64,000 nt of DNA, taken from the NCBI GenBank assembly GCA_963832965.1, contig CAWHVW010000003.1, positions 806,001 through 870,000 on the forward strand. The letters run 5' to 3'. Each line of letters begins with the position of its first letter. Position 1 is the stretch's first letter. Source of the DNA: CAWACP01 sp963832965 (GTDB lineage Bacteria > Acidobacteriota > Terriglobia > Bryobacterales > Bryobacteraceae). Positions 31,596 to 40,638 of the stretch are shown here, in pieces. A program made the position numbers and the translations under genes. Below the pieces are notes generated by a model. The model saw only the letters and a list, made by a program, of their open reading frames with translations, was not told the origin of the DNA and made no database searches.

Positions 31596-32957
31596 ATGCT
31601 CAATCCCACCATCTTCCGCGAATACGACATTCGCGGCATCGCCGATACCGAGCTCACCAGCGCCGGCGTCGAGCAACTGGGACGCGGGCTGGGCACCCAT
31701 CTCATCCGCCACAGCGGGAAAAACATCAACGTCGGGCGCGATTGCCGCCTCAGTTCCCCGCGTCTCCGGGACGCCCTGGTGAAGGGCCTGCTGGCCGCCG
31801 GGTGCGACGTCACCGACATCGGCGTGGTGCCCACGCCCGTACTGTACTTCTCGGCGCGGCACCTGAAGGCCGCTGGCGCGGTGATGATTACCGGCAGCCA
31901 CAACCCGTCCGAATACAACGGTTTCAAAACGGTGTGCGGCGAGGGCACCATCCATGGCGAGGCCATTCAGCGGGTCCGCCACGCCATTGAGATGGGCGAC
32001 TTCGAGCAGGGCCAGGGTGTCGAAAGCGCCTTTGACGCGGTCACTCCCTACGTCGAGGACATCGCCTCCCGGTTTCAGTTCCCGCGCCGCGTGAAGGTGG
32101 TGGCCGACGCGGGCAATGGCACCGCCGGACCCGTGGTCCACCGCATTTTCGAACGCCTCAACGTCGCGGTCACCGAGCTTTTCTTTGCGATGGACGGCCA
32201 TTTCCCCAACCACCATCCCGACCCGACGCAGGTCGAAAACCTGGCAGCGCTCCAGACCGCGGTGCGCGAGCAAAGCGCCGAGCTGGGCATTGCCTTCGAC
32301 GGCGATTCCGACCGCATTGGCGCCGTCGACGAGAACGGCAACCCCGTTTACGGCGACATGCTGATGCTCATCTACGGGCGCGAGATTCTCACGCGCAAGC
32401 CCGGCGCAACCTTTATCGGCGAGGTGAAGTGCTCGCAAATCATGTACGACGAGCTGAACCGCCTGGGTGGCCGCGCCATCATGTACAAAACCGGACACTC
32501 GCTCATCAAGGAGAAGATGAAGCAGGAGCGCGCCGAACTGGCCGGCGAAATGTCCGGGCACATGTTCTTCGCCGACCGCTATTACGGCTACGACGACGCG
32601 TTGTACGCGGCCTGCCGTCTGATCGAAATCGTGGCCACGTCGGGCCGGCCTCTCTCGGCCCAGACCGCGGATCTGCCGGTCACCGTTTCCACCCCGGAGA
32701 TCCGCGTCGATTGCCCCGACGAAATCAAGTTCGAGGTGGTGGCCCGCGTCGCGGAATGGTTCCGCGGCCGGCGCGAGGCCGTGGACGTCGATGGCGTCCG
32801 CGTGCTCTTCCCGCACGGCTGGGGTTTGGTTCGCGCGTCCAATACGCAGCCCGTATTGGTGATGCGCTTCGAGGCGACTACGCGGCAGCTCCTTGCCGAC
32901 TACCGCCGCGAAATGGAAGCGGCCGTGGAAGAGGCGCGGGCCGCGCGAACGCCGTAA
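31596..32957 (+). CDS. Phosphomannomutase/phosphoglucomutase
   Basis: This enzyme interconverts hexose 1- and 6-phosphates for nucleotide-sugar supply. The 453-residue protein shows all four domains: N-terminal FREYDIRGIAD, the phosphoserine loop TGSHNPSEYNGFK (Ser101), the metal loop FDGDSDRIGAVDENG near residue 233, the sugar-specificity loop AGEMSGHMFF near 310, and the C-terminal phosphate loop RASNTQPVLVMRFEA near 415. The GEMSGH sequence fits AlgC/ManB-type bifunctional enzymes. It is divergent from a glycosyltransferase gene. Confidence 0.94.
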   Translation: MLNPTIFREYDIRGIADTELTSAGVEQLGRGLGTHLIRHSGKNINVGRDCRLSSPRLRDALVKGLLAAGCDVTDIGVVPTPVLYFSARHLKAAGAVMITGSHNPSEYNGFKTVCGEGTIHGEAIQRVRHAIEMGDFEQGQGVESAFDAVTPYVEDIASRFQFPRRVKVVADAGNGTAGPVVHRIFERLNVAVTELFFAMDGHFPNHHPDPTQVENLAALQTAVREQSAELGIAFDGDSDRIGAVDENGNPVYGDMLMLIYGREILTRKPGATFIGEVKCSQIMYDELNRLGGRAIMYKTGHSLIKEKMKQERAELAGEMSGHMFFADRYYGYDDALYAACRLIEIVATSGRPLSAQTADLPVTVSTPEIRVDCPDEIKFEVVARVAEWFRGRREAVDVDGVRVLFPHGWGLVRASNTQPVLVMRFEATTRQLLADYRREMEAAVEEARAARTP

Positions 32958-33054
32958 GCCAGTCCACTCTTCCCCCTGGCGTGTTAACGCGGTCTTCATT
33001 CAACCGCAACGGTAATCACATTTTCGAATGATAGTCTCCCACAAGGGGGATTTG

Positions 33055-36000
33055 ATGCAACGGTATTCTTCCGTTCTTCCGCTTCTATTACTGGCCTTGT
33101 TCGCCATACCGGTGGCTGCTCAGTTTGAGACCGCCGAAGTGCTGGGAACCATTCACGATCCATCAGGCCAGGTGGTCCCCAAAGCTACCGTGACTCTCAC
33201 CGATCAGGAAACTGGCATTCGGGCCACGGCCACCACCGACGACCTCGGGAACTACGACTTCTTCGACGTCAAGATCGGCTTGTACTCGGTGGCCGTGGAG
33301 GCGACCGGCTTCGACAAGATCTCGGCTCAGGATGTTCGGGTGGACGTCAACGCGCGACAGCGCGTCGACCTGACGCTGCAGGTTGGCGCGGTTACGCAGT
33401 CGGTGAATGTGAGCGGCGCAGCCTCGGTTCTGGAGACCGACACCAGCGAGCACTCGCAGGTTGTGGAAACGCAGGAGATCAGGGAATTGCCGCTGAACGG
33501 CCGCAACTACGCCGATCTGGCGCTGCTGGCCACCAATACCATCAAGTCGCCAATCGCCGTCGCATTTTCGCCCAGCGGGACGCCGCGCGAGGGCGCCTTC
33601 AACGTGAACGGCATGCGCAGCACGTACAACAACTTCCTGCTCGATGGCATTGATAACAACGCGTACGGCACCAGCAACCAGGGATATTCGGCGCAGGTGG
33701 TGCAGCCGTCTCCCGATGCCATGGCCGAATTTCAGCTGATCTCCACCAACTACAGCGCCGAATACGGCCGCGTGGGCGGCGGGGTGGTCAATGCGGCCAT
33801 GAAGACCGGCACCAACGAATTCCACGGCACCGTCTACGAGTTCTTTCGCAACACCGATTTGAACGCCATCGGATACACGTTCGACCCCAATCCCGCCTTC
33901 TTCGAGAAGCCCACCCTCCAGCGCAACCAGTTCGGCGCCACGTTCGGTGGTCCGCTCATCAGGAACAAGCTGTTCTTCTTCACGGATTACGAAGGATACC
34001 GCCAGTTGCAGCGGTACCTGAACGAAGATAGTGTTCCGACAGTTTCCGAACAACAGGGCATCCTGCCGGTGACCGTTGTCGACCCTCTGACCGGCCAGGT
34101 CTACCAGGCCGGTACGAAGATTCCCGTGGCGCAGTTGAATCCGTTCGCGGCCGCGGCTCTGAGCGGCCTGCCTCCGATTCCCGCGAGCGTAACCAATCCC
34201 GCCAATGACGACGTCGCGACGCTGCTGATCAGGGATTACAGCGACAAGTACGACGCCAGGCTCGACGGCCAGATCAACGACAGGATGTCGGCATTCGCGC
34301 GTTTCAGCCAGCGCAAGGACGTCCAGTATTATGAGCCGGACCTGAGCGGACCATCCGGCGGCGACGGCAACGGTTTCATCCACTCGATTGACCAGCAGGC
34401 GGCGCTTGGCTACGACTGGACGGTGTCGCCGTCATCGATTTTCGATGCCCGGCTGAGCTGGACCCATGTGCTCGCCGGTAAGACTCCCCCTTACGTCGGC
34501 GGCGACAGTCTTGAGGACATGGGTTTCGATTTCCCCGGTCTGCCGACGGCATCCTGGCTGACCGGCGGTTTCAACACCCAGACCGTAGGCGGATTCAGCA
34601 ATCCCACTTTCGGCCGCCAGACCAGTAATCCGCAGTTCCAGAACCCGACTTCCTTCGGCCCGAAGCTGAACTACTCGCGCACCGTCGGCCGCCACTCGCT
34701 CAAGACCGGTTACGAGTTCATGATGATCCGCACGGAAGTTCTGGACGTCAATCCGCTCTACGGGCAGGACAGCTACAGCGGCCAGTTCAGCAAGCCAACG
34801 TGCACGGAACTGGGCGAGGCCGCGGGTTGCACCATCGCCGCCAGCTCAACCGCCTACGATCTTGCGGATTTCATCTTCGGCCTGCCCAGCAGCATCAACC
34901 TGGGGAATGCTCACACATCCAATCTTCGCCAGCATGTCCACGCCGTGTACGCGCAGGATGACTGGCGTGTTAGTTCGAAGCTGACCTTTAATCTGGGCCT
35001 TCGCTGGGAATTCGCGACGCCGTTGTGGGACCGCGACAACGGGTGGTCCAACTTCGATCCAACGACGGCCACCATGATTCCCGCAACCAGCGGCAGCCTC
35101 TACAACCGTGCGCTGGTGCATCCCAACTACACGGACTTTGGACCAAGAGCAGGCTTCGCCTACAATCCGGCTCCGAACTGGGTGGTGCGCGGCGGATATG
35201 GAATCAGCTACGACTTTTTCAATCGCCCTGGCAGCGCGATGGAAGGGATCAATGCGCCTAACGCCTTGTTCGGCGTGCTGACGCAGACCATGCCCGCGGG
35301 CGGTCCGGTGCCGGCGGGTTTCCTCACCACGCTCAACAGCTTCTCGACGGGCATCGCCAACCCGGCCAGCTTCAATCCAGCCAACTCCAACGTCGATTAC
35401 ATTCCCGCCAACTCGCCCTGGCCGCTGATCCAGAACTTTTTCTTCTCCGTACAGCGGCAGCTTACCGGCAACTCCGTGGTGGAACTTTCTTACAACGGAA
35501 ACGCCAGCCTGCACATGCCCATCATTGGCGACCTGAACGAGGAAGAGCCGAACTCCTCCGGCGTGCTGGTAAAGCCCTACCCCAACTACGGCCCCATCAC
35601 CTGGGTGGACCCGGTGGGCTTCAACCACTACAACGGCCTTTCGGCGCGAGTGGAACACCGTTTCGGTTCCGGGCTGTACTTCCTGAATTCGTTCACGTGG
35701 GGCAAGGCGATCGGCGATTCGGAGCAGGCGCTGGAGTACTATTCCGGTTACGTCGAAGCGAATCCGCAGAATATCAACAACCTCGCGGATGAGCGTGGAC
35801 CGTCGAGCTTTGACGTGGAGTTCAACAACGTGACCAGCCTGGTCTATCAGCTCCCCTTCGGCAAAGGGCGCAAGTGGGGTTCGAGCATAAACCCGTTCCT
35901 CGATGCGGTGGTGGGTGGCTGGGAGGTGAACAGCATCAACACCGCGCACACCGGGACTCCGCTTAACGTGTACTACAACGGCTCCACCGGGGCTCCGGTC

Positions 36001-36384
36001 AGCGCGCTCTCCAACGACTACCGCGGCGAACCCTTCCTGCGGCCCAATGTCGCCGGCGGCGCGATCAGCCAGACAACGGCGGAGATGCTGAACGCTTATT
36101 TCGCCGGCTACACATTCACCACACCGCCGGCCAGCGATCCCTTCGGCGACCTCGGCCGTAATGCATTCCGCGGGCCTGGCTTCGAGCAATGGGATTTTTC
36201 GGCGGACAAGACATTCCACATCGGCGAGCGCGCCGGGCTGCAGTTCCGCTCGGAGTTTTTCAATATTCTGAACCAGACCAACTTCGGCATCCCCAACACG
36301 AACACGGCATCGTCGGCGTTCGGGACCATTCGCACCACCTATCCGGCGCGGCAGATTCAGTTCGCGTTGAAGGCGAGCTTCTAG
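33055..36384 (+). CDS. TonB-dependent receptor, Oar-like, with carboxypeptidase-regulatory domain
   Basis: The product has 1109 residues. ATG 33055 has AAGGGGGA 5-6 nt upstream and starts a signal peptide (SVLPLLLLALFAIPVAAQ). Then come a CarboxypepD_reg domain (GTIHDPSGQVVPKATVTLTD, about residues 35-115), the plug (RELPLNGRNYADL near 145) and a long beta barrel ending with KTFHIGERAGLQFRSEFFNI and the aromatic C-terminal KASF. These receptors are expanded in acidobacteria and are thought to import glycans, peptides or siderophores. The substrate is unknown; two pilin-like genes follow. Confidence 0.93.
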   Translation: MQRYSSVLPLLLLALFAIPVAAQFETAEVLGTIHDPSGQVVPKATVTLTDQETGIRATATTDDLGNYDFFDVKIGLYSVAVEATGFDKISAQDVRVDVNARQRVDLTLQVGAVTQSVNVSGAASVLETDTSEHSQVVETQEIRELPLNGRNYADLALLATNTIKSPIAVAFSPSGTPREGAFNVNGMRSTYNNFLLDGIDNNAYGTSNQGYSAQVVQPSPDAMAEFQLISTNYSAEYGRVGGGVVNAAMKTGTNEFHGTVYEFFRNTDLNAIGYTFDPNPAFFEKPTLQRNQFGATFGGPLIRNKLFFFTDYEGYRQLQRYLNEDSVPTVSEQQGILPVTVVDPLTGQVYQAGTKIPVAQLNPFAAAALSGLPPIPASVTNPANDDVATLLIRDYSDKYDARLDGQINDRMSAFARFSQRKDVQYYEPDLSGPSGGDGNGFIHSIDQQAALGYDWTVSPSSIFDARLSWTHVLAGKTPPYVGGDSLEDMGFDFPGLPTASWLTGGFNTQTVGGFSNPTFGRQTSNPQFQNPTSFGPKLNYSRTVGRHSLKTGYEFMMIRTEVLDVNPLYGQDSYSGQFSKPTCTELGEAAGCTIAASSTAYDLADFIFGLPSSINLGNAHTSNLRQHVHAVYAQDDWRVSSKLTFNLGLRWEFATPLWDRDNGWSNFDPTTATMIPATSGSLYNRALVHPNYTDFGPRAGFAYNPAPNWVVRGGYGISYDFFNRPGSAMEGINAPNALFGVLTQTMPAGGPVPAGFLTTLNSFSTGIANPASFNPANSNVDYIPANSPWPLIQNFFFSVQRQLTGNSVVELSYNGNASLHMPIIGDLNEEEPNSSGVLVKPYPNYGPITWVDPVGFNHYNGLSARVEHRFGSGLYFLNSFTWGKAIGDSEQALEYYSGYVEANPQNINNLADERGPSSFDVEFNNVTSLVYQLPFGKGRKWGSSINPFLDAVVGGWEVNSINTAHTGTPLNVYYNGSTGAPVSALSNDYRGEPFLRPNVAGGAISQTTAEMLNAYFAGYTFTTPPASDPFGDLGRNAFRGPGFEQWDFSADKTFHIGERAGLQFRSEFFNILNQTNFGIPNTNTASSAFGTIRTTYPARQIQFALKASF

Positions 36385-36402
36385 TACGTTAGGATGGCAG
36401 CT

Positions 36403-36792
36403 ATGTCTGCCATCCGTTCGTTCATCGTTCTGGCGGTGTTTGTTATGGCCGCCGTCGCCGATTCGCGCGACTCGGCGCTCGAGACGAGCGCCATTGTGCA
36501 AATCCGCATGCTGAACACGGCGCAGGTAAGCTACAACTTGCAATCCGGCAAATACGCGAGCAAGCTCGAAGAACTGGGACCCGCCGGGGCCGGGCTGATC
36601 TCCGCGGATCTGGCCAAAGGCGCCAGGAACGGCTACAGGTTCACGCTGGCCGGGGATGGTAAGTCATACACCATTCACGCGGACCCGATTCAGAACGCGA
36701 AGGAACGCCGGTCCTTCTTCTCCGATGACAGCACGGTCATTCGACAGAACCGGGGCGGGCCCGCGACCGCCAAAAGCCCGGAAGTCGAGTAG
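36403..36792 (+). CDS. Pilin-like (GspG-type) secreted protein, copy 1
   Basis: The product has 129 residues. An N-terminal hydrophobic segment (IRSFIVLAVFVMAAVADS) is followed by VQIRMLNTAQVSYNLQSGKY and NGYRFTLAGDGKSYTIHADP, the helix-loop-strand pattern of type II pseudopilin globular domains. It lacks the prepilin GFxxxE cleavage site, so it is probably exported by a normal signal peptide. AGGA 8 nt before the ATG at 36403 decides the start over 36394. Its C-terminus (KSPEVE) recurs in the next gene. Confidence 0.72.
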   Translation: MSAIRSFIVLAVFVMAAVADSRDSALETSAIVQIRMLNTAQVSYNLQSGKYASKLEELGPAGAGLISADLAKGARNGYRFTLAGDGKSYTIHADPIQNAKERRSFFSDDSTVIRQNRGGPATAKSPEVE

Positions 36793-36804
36793 CCTGGCAG
36801 CAAA

Positions 36805-36825
36805 GTGGGGCAGGGCCATGCCCTG
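36805..36825 (+). repeat. Family-B hairpin repeat between the twin pilin-like genes
   Basis: GTGG plus GGCAGGGCCATGCCCTG, missing the last two bases of the other copies. It lies in the 68-nt gap between the paralogues. Confidence 0.8.
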
Positions 36826-36860
36826 TTTTGCTTGCGGCTGCTCATGCGATCATAGCGGTT

Positions 36861-37280
36861 GTGTCGCCCGGAAAGCTGCTCGTCTGTCTTCTCTTTTTCG
36901 TCGTACTGGTCTCCGCCGGAACGCCGCTCGCCCTCGAGCTTGACGCTATATTGCAGATCCAGACGCTTCAATTCGCGGAGACCAACTACTACTCGGAGTT
37001 CGGAAGGTACGCCGCCAGGCTGGAGGAGCTGGGGCCGCCGGGCAAAGGGGCCAAGCCCAGTGCGGCAGCCGCCGATCTGATTAAGGCGGATCTGGTGAAG
37101 GGTGTTCGCAACGGGTACCGCTTCACGCTCGCGGGCAGTTCCACCGGATACACCATCCACGCCGACCCGGTCAAATACCCGGACACCGGCCGGCGCTCGT
37201 TCTTCTCCGACGAAGGCCTGGCTATTCACCAGAACCGCGGAGACGCGCCCGCCACCGCCGCGAGCCCGGAGGTCGAATAG
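36861..37280 (+). CDS. Pilin-like (GspG-type) secreted protein, copy 2
   Basis: The product has 139 residues from a GTG at 36861 (a TTG at 36828 is an alternative). A hydrophobic export signal (LLVCLLFFVVLVSAG) is followed by LQIQTLQFAETNYYSEFGRY, NGYRFTLAGSSTGYTIHADP and RRSFFSDEGLAIHQNRG. It is clearly paralogous to the preceding gene (shared NGYRFTLAG, YTIHADP, SFFSD, SPEVE), with an extra Gly/Lys/Ala insertion near residue 60. The start codon is uncertain. Function unknown. Confidence 0.7.
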   Translation: MSPGKLLVCLLFFVVLVSAGTPLALELDAILQIQTLQFAETNYYSEFGRYAARLEELGPPGKGAKPSAAAADLIKADLVKGVRNGYRFTLAGSSTGYTIHADPVKYPDTGRRSFFSDEGLAIHQNRGDAPATAASPEVE

Positions 37281-37296
37281 CCCAGGGTCGGGGTGA

Positions 37297-37551
37297 ATTC
37301 CTCCAGGGAGACCGTTCATCAGCGCGACCAATGAGCGGCCGCTGATTCCGCGTTCCCTGGCCGTCCTGCAGCAGCGGCTGGATCCGGGCGTTTTCTTCCG
37401 CGCCGGACGCAGACACGTTGTGAACCTGAAATGGGTGGAGCGTGTGGAGCCGGGTGTGGGCGGCAATCTGCTGGTTACGCTGCGCGGCGGGATGAACGTG
37501 GAGATGTCGCGGCGTGAGTCCACCCGCCTCAGGGAAGCTCTCAGCCTGTGA
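37297..37551 (+). pseudogene. LytTR DNA-binding domain remnant
   Basis: After an in-frame TGA at 37294-37296, 84 sense codons encode a LytTR C-terminal half: FISATNERPLIPRSLAVLQQ, RLDPGVFFRAGRRHVVNLKW and the ending VEMSRRESTRLREALSL. There is no ATG, GTG or TTG before the domain, and no receiver domain upstream. It therefore looks like a decayed response regulator of the AlgR/AgrA type. A very rare start codon cannot be fully excluded. Confidence 0.65.
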
Positions 37552-37560
37552 TCGGTCCGC

Positions 37561-39180
37561 TCAGGACTGCTCCGTAACTTCGCCCACCATGGCCGCGGCG
37601 GCCTGCTGGCGCTGCCAGCGCTGCCGGGCCTGATATTCCTGCCAGAGGGTGCTGAAGCCGGCCCACCAGTAGCCGCATACAAAAAGCAGCAGAAACGGGA
37701 TGGCCGGGAAGTTGACGGTGTCGATGGCGAATTCCACCATATACACGAACCAGCACCCCGCGACCAGTTCGGCGTACGGCAGCCAGCCGCTGCGGCTGCG
37801 ATACTTCCGGGCGGTCTGCACTTTCACCTTCTGCTCGCCGATGGCGTACTTCGGCGTGCGCGCGAAGCTGGTCTGAATGCCCAGCAGCGCCTCGATCACC
37901 GCCTTTGAGTTGCTGATGGTGAGCGCCACCCCGGCGGCCATCAGCGCGGGGAGCAGCAGCGCCGCGCGCTTCCAATCCCGCGGAAACAGAACCTTGTGGG
38001 CCATCAGGTAGAACGCCATGATGGACCAGAACGACGCCACAATCAGCGGCAGGTCGATCACCACCATCTGCATCCAACCCATGTAGAACCGCACGATCAT
38101 CACCGGCAGCATCATGGCGGACATCACCAGCATGAGCGGATACGAAATGTTCGGCGTCAGGTGCATGAACGCTTCCACCTTGCGCCGTTTCGAAATGTCC
38201 GCCCGCAGGATGGCCGGAAGCAGCTTTTTCGCCACCTGGGTGAGCCCTTTGGCCCAACGCGCCTGCTGCACCTGGAATCCGTAGGTGTCCACCGGCAGTT
38301 CGGAAGCGCACTCAATGGAGGGCACGTACACAAATCGCCAGCCCTTCAATTGCGCGCGGTAGCTCAGGTCGGAGTCTTCGGTGAGCGTATCGTGCTGCCA
38401 GCCTCCGGCGTCCTCGATCATGGTCCGGCGCAGGATGCCCGCCGTGCCGTTGAAGTTGAAGAACAACCCCGCGCCGGAGCGCGCCCCGTGCTCCAGAACG
38501 AAGTGGCCGTCCAGCAGCATGGCCTCCACTTCGGTGAGCAGATTGTAGTGGCGGTTCAGGTAGGCCCACCGCGTCTGCACCACGCCCACCTGCGGATCGG
38601 CGAAGAAGTCCACGGTGCGCCGCAGGAAGTCGCGCGGCGGAATGAAATCGGCGTCGAATATGGCCACCAGTTCGCCGGTGGCGGTCTTCAAGCCCTCCTG
38701 CAAGGCCCCGGCCTTATAGCCATAGCGGTTGGTGCGGTGCAGGTATTCAATAGGCAGCCCCATGGCGCGGTATTCGCCCACCAGCCGCTCGGTGAAAGGA
38801 TGAGTTTCGTCTGTGGAATCGTCCAGCACCTGAATCTGCAGCAGCTCGTGCGGGTAGTCGATGCGGCTGGTTTCCTCGATCAGGCGTTCCACCACAAAGC
38901 GTTCGTTGTAAAGGGGTAGTTGGATGGTGACGCGGGGAAGCTGCGCAAACCGGGTGGGCGGTTCGGTGACCATCTGCTTGCGATGCTTCAGGTACCCCCG
39001 GATCATCTCGAACCGGTGCAGGCCATAAAACGAGAGCAGGATCAGGATGGCGAAATACGGAACCAGAACCAGGTAGTCAAAAGGCTGCAGATGGTACAGA
39101 CCGCTGAACGTGTCGTCGAACAGGGAATTATAAAGCTGGGAGCTGAAGGATGAAGCGAGCAGAAAGCCAGGCACAGCCAT
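37561..39180 (-). CDS. Membrane GT2 glycosyltransferase (cellulose/glucomannan synthase-like)
   Basis: The product has 539 residues. One N-terminal TM (about 37-55) precedes a GT2 catalytic domain with VLDDSTD near residue 119, DADFIPP near 175, TEDSDL near 267 and QVQQARWAKG near 303 (D, DxD, TED, QxxRW). Four or more C-terminal TMs follow. This is the processive synthase-like architecture, polymerising an NDP-sugar across the inner membrane. No BcsB-, BcsC- or PilZ-like partner is adjacent. The product could be a mannan or glucan; this is not determined. Confidence 0.9.
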   Translation of the reverse strand: MAVPGFLLASSFSSQLYNSLFDDTFSGLYHLQPFDYLVLVPYFAILILLSFYGLHRFEMIRGYLKHRKQMVTEPPTRFAQLPRVTIQLPLYNERFVVERLIEETSRIDYPHELLQIQVLDDSTDETHPFTERLVGEYRAMGLPIEYLHRTNRYGYKAGALQEGLKTATGELVAIFDADFIPPRDFLRRTVDFFADPQVGVVQTRWAYLNRHYNLLTEVEAMLLDGHFVLEHGARSGAGLFFNFNGTAGILRRTMIEDAGGWQHDTLTEDSDLSYRAQLKGWRFVYVPSIECASELPVDTYGFQVQQARWAKGLTQVAKKLLPAILRADISKRRKVEAFMHLTPNISYPLMLVMSAMMLPVMIVRFYMGWMQMVVIDLPLIVASFWSIMAFYLMAHKVLFPRDWKRAALLLPALMAAGVALTISNSKAVIEALLGIQTSFARTPKYAIGEQKVKVQTARKYRSRSGWLPYAELVAGCWFVYMVEFAIDTVNFPAIPFLLLFVCGYWWAGFSTLWQEYQARQRWQRQQAAAAMVGEVTEQS

Positions 39181-39319
39181 TTATGGGTTCTCTTCGGATT
39201 AGTATCGCCGGGCTCTCACCGCGGGTCCCGTTCGGCGTCGCCCTGGTGCTTACGACGCTCCCCATTTTAGCTCTTTTCGGCGCGATTCGGCCTACAGGAA
39301 GTTCCTATGAGGGCCATTA

Positions 39320-39339
39320 ACTGTAATGCGTATTACAGT
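39320..39339. promoter_or_regulatory. Perfect 20-bp palindrome (putative operator)
   Basis: ACTGTAATGCGTATTACAGT has 8-bp arms around GCGT. It lies 27 nt before the ATG at 39367, in the region where a promoter is expected. The AT-rich arms stand out in GC-rich DNA. The binding protein is unknown. Confidence 0.6.
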
Positions 39340-39366
39340 ACTAACGGTGAGGGACAATAGAAGGAG

Positions 39367-40422
39367 ATGATAACCGCCCGGGCGCTTTTGCTTCTCCTGC
39401 TGGCGACGGGCGTGCGCGCTCAGACTACGCCCGCAGCCAGCGCGAACTTCGTCTGGGAAGGCGATGTGGATGAATCCGCCGTGCTCTATCTGCGCGGCGA
39501 CCACCTGGAGGTGGAAAATCCCCGCGGCGAGCACGTCCTGCACCAGCGCTACCGCTTCTTCCATCTGCCGCCCGACTCGCGGCAACGGGTTCGCCTGGAC
39601 ATTCTGGAGGGGCGTGGAACAGTCCAGATCACGCAGCAGCCTGCGCTCGACAACGACTACACGATCATCGTCGATATTGCGGATCGCCAGGAAGGCCGCG
39701 CGCACTATTCGATCGCGCTCTATTGGGACTCTCCCGCCGACGAAAATCAGGAAGGCGCCAGGAAGTGGCAGGATCGCGGGTGGCAGGGCGACAGCGTCGC
39801 CGAACCTCGCGGCGCCGTCTCCAAACTCACGTGGCGCGGACACGTGGATTCGGAAGCCGTCGTGGAATGCCGCGCTTCGTCGTGCCATTCGCTGAAGCAC
39901 GAGGGCATGCCGGTGAGCCATGAGCGCGTTCACTTCGACCAGCCGCTGCCCCGCCAGGAGGTTGTGGTGAACCTCGCCGGCGACGACGCCAATGGCAACA
40001 CTCGCGTTCTGCAGCAGCCTCTCCGCTCCAACGGATATGCGGTAGAGGTGGAGATCACCGGCGGTTGTGGCGCGAAGAAGGATTGCACTTTTACGCTGAC
40101 GTGGCGGGAGGCCGGGGCTGCCGAGCCACAAGCGGCCGCTCATCGGGGCATGGTGTGGGTGGGGCGTGTGAACGGCGTCGCGCGGGTCACCGTTCGCGGC
40201 TCATCCACGTTGTCCCAGGGAACCGTAACCGCCGAGCGCGCCGACTTCGACCGCGCATTGCCAGCCCAGTCCGGTTTGCCCGCCGCCGTCAGGAAGCTGC
40301 AGGGCCGTGGCGCGGTGGCCATCGTGGAGTCTCCGTCGGACGAGAACGGCTACAGCCTTGTTTTCGAGGTGCGCGATCCCGGTCCGGGCGCGGACGACTA
40401 CGTTGTTGAAGTGGATTGGTAG
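39367..40422 (+). CDS. Secreted protein with a triplicated unknown beta module
   Basis: The product has 351 residues. The signal peptide (residues 1-18) is followed by three similar units at about 27-120, 152-246 and 261-351. Each has the plan W-x-G-x-V-(D/N) at the start (VWEGDVDESAVL, TWRGHVDSEAVV, VWVGRVNGVARV), an F-x-x-x-L-P region (FFHLPPD, FDQPLPRQ, FDRALPAQ), a middle Gly with V (GRGTVQI, GNTRVLQ, GRGAVAI), N-x-Y, and a final Y/F-x-L-x-W ending (YSIALYW, FTLTW, YVVEVDW). I do not recognise the family. AAGGAG lies just before the ATG. It resembles a module in the protein at 60293-61024. Confidence 0.75.
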   Translation: MITARALLLLLLATGVRAQTTPAASANFVWEGDVDESAVLYLRGDHLEVENPRGEHVLHQRYRFFHLPPDSRQRVRLDILEGRGTVQITQQPALDNDYTIIVDIADRQEGRAHYSIALYWDSPADENQEGARKWQDRGWQGDSVAEPRGAVSKLTWRGHVDSEAVVECRASSCHSLKHEGMPVSHERVHFDQPLPRQEVVVNLAGDDANGNTRVLQQPLRSNGYAVEVEITGGCGAKKDCTFTLTWREAGAAEPQAAAHRGMVWVGRVNGVARVTVRGSSTLSQGTVTAERADFDRALPAQSGLPAAVRKLQGRGAVAIVESPSDENGYSLVFEVRDPGPGADDYVVEVDW

Positions 40423-40425
40423 ACG

Positions 40426-40638
40426 CTACGCGAGAATCAGCCGGCGCCCTTTCGGTTCAGGAATCGGATCGCCAAACTCCTTCGCCGTATCAATCCAGAG
40501 GCGAATTGCATCCAGCGCGTTGCCAAGAGCGGCCTCCTGCGTCGCGCCGTGGGCAGCGCAGCCCGGGAGTTCCGGCACCTCCGCAACGAAAGACGAGTCT
40601 TCTTCGCTCCAATAAATGATGACTTCGTACTTGATCAT
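40426..40638 (-). CDS. hicB: HicB-like antitoxin
   Basis: The product has 70 residues. MIKYEVIIYWSEEDSSFVAE, VPELPGCAAHGATQEAALGN and AIRLWIDTAKEFGDPIPEPK are the standard partial-RNase-H fold of short HicB antitoxins, without an added HTH. The ATG would overlap the original hicA stop by 4 nt. HicB normally blocks the HicA mRNA interferase; here hicA is frameshifted, so the antitoxin stands without a full toxin. Confidence 0.88.
   Translation of the reverse strand: MIKYEVIIYWSEEDSSFVAEVPELPGCAAHGATQEAALGNALDAIRLWIDTAKEFGDPIPEPKGRRLILA

Noticed and set aside
30621..32999. 792-codon minus-strand open frame over the mutase and glycosyltransferase
   Set aside because: It is a shadow of phosphomannomutase and of the glycosyltransferase in another frame; composition is His/Arg-rich with no motif.
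34846..36543. 565-codon minus-strand frame
   Set aside because: It is antisense to the TonB receptor barrel; no domain is recognisable.
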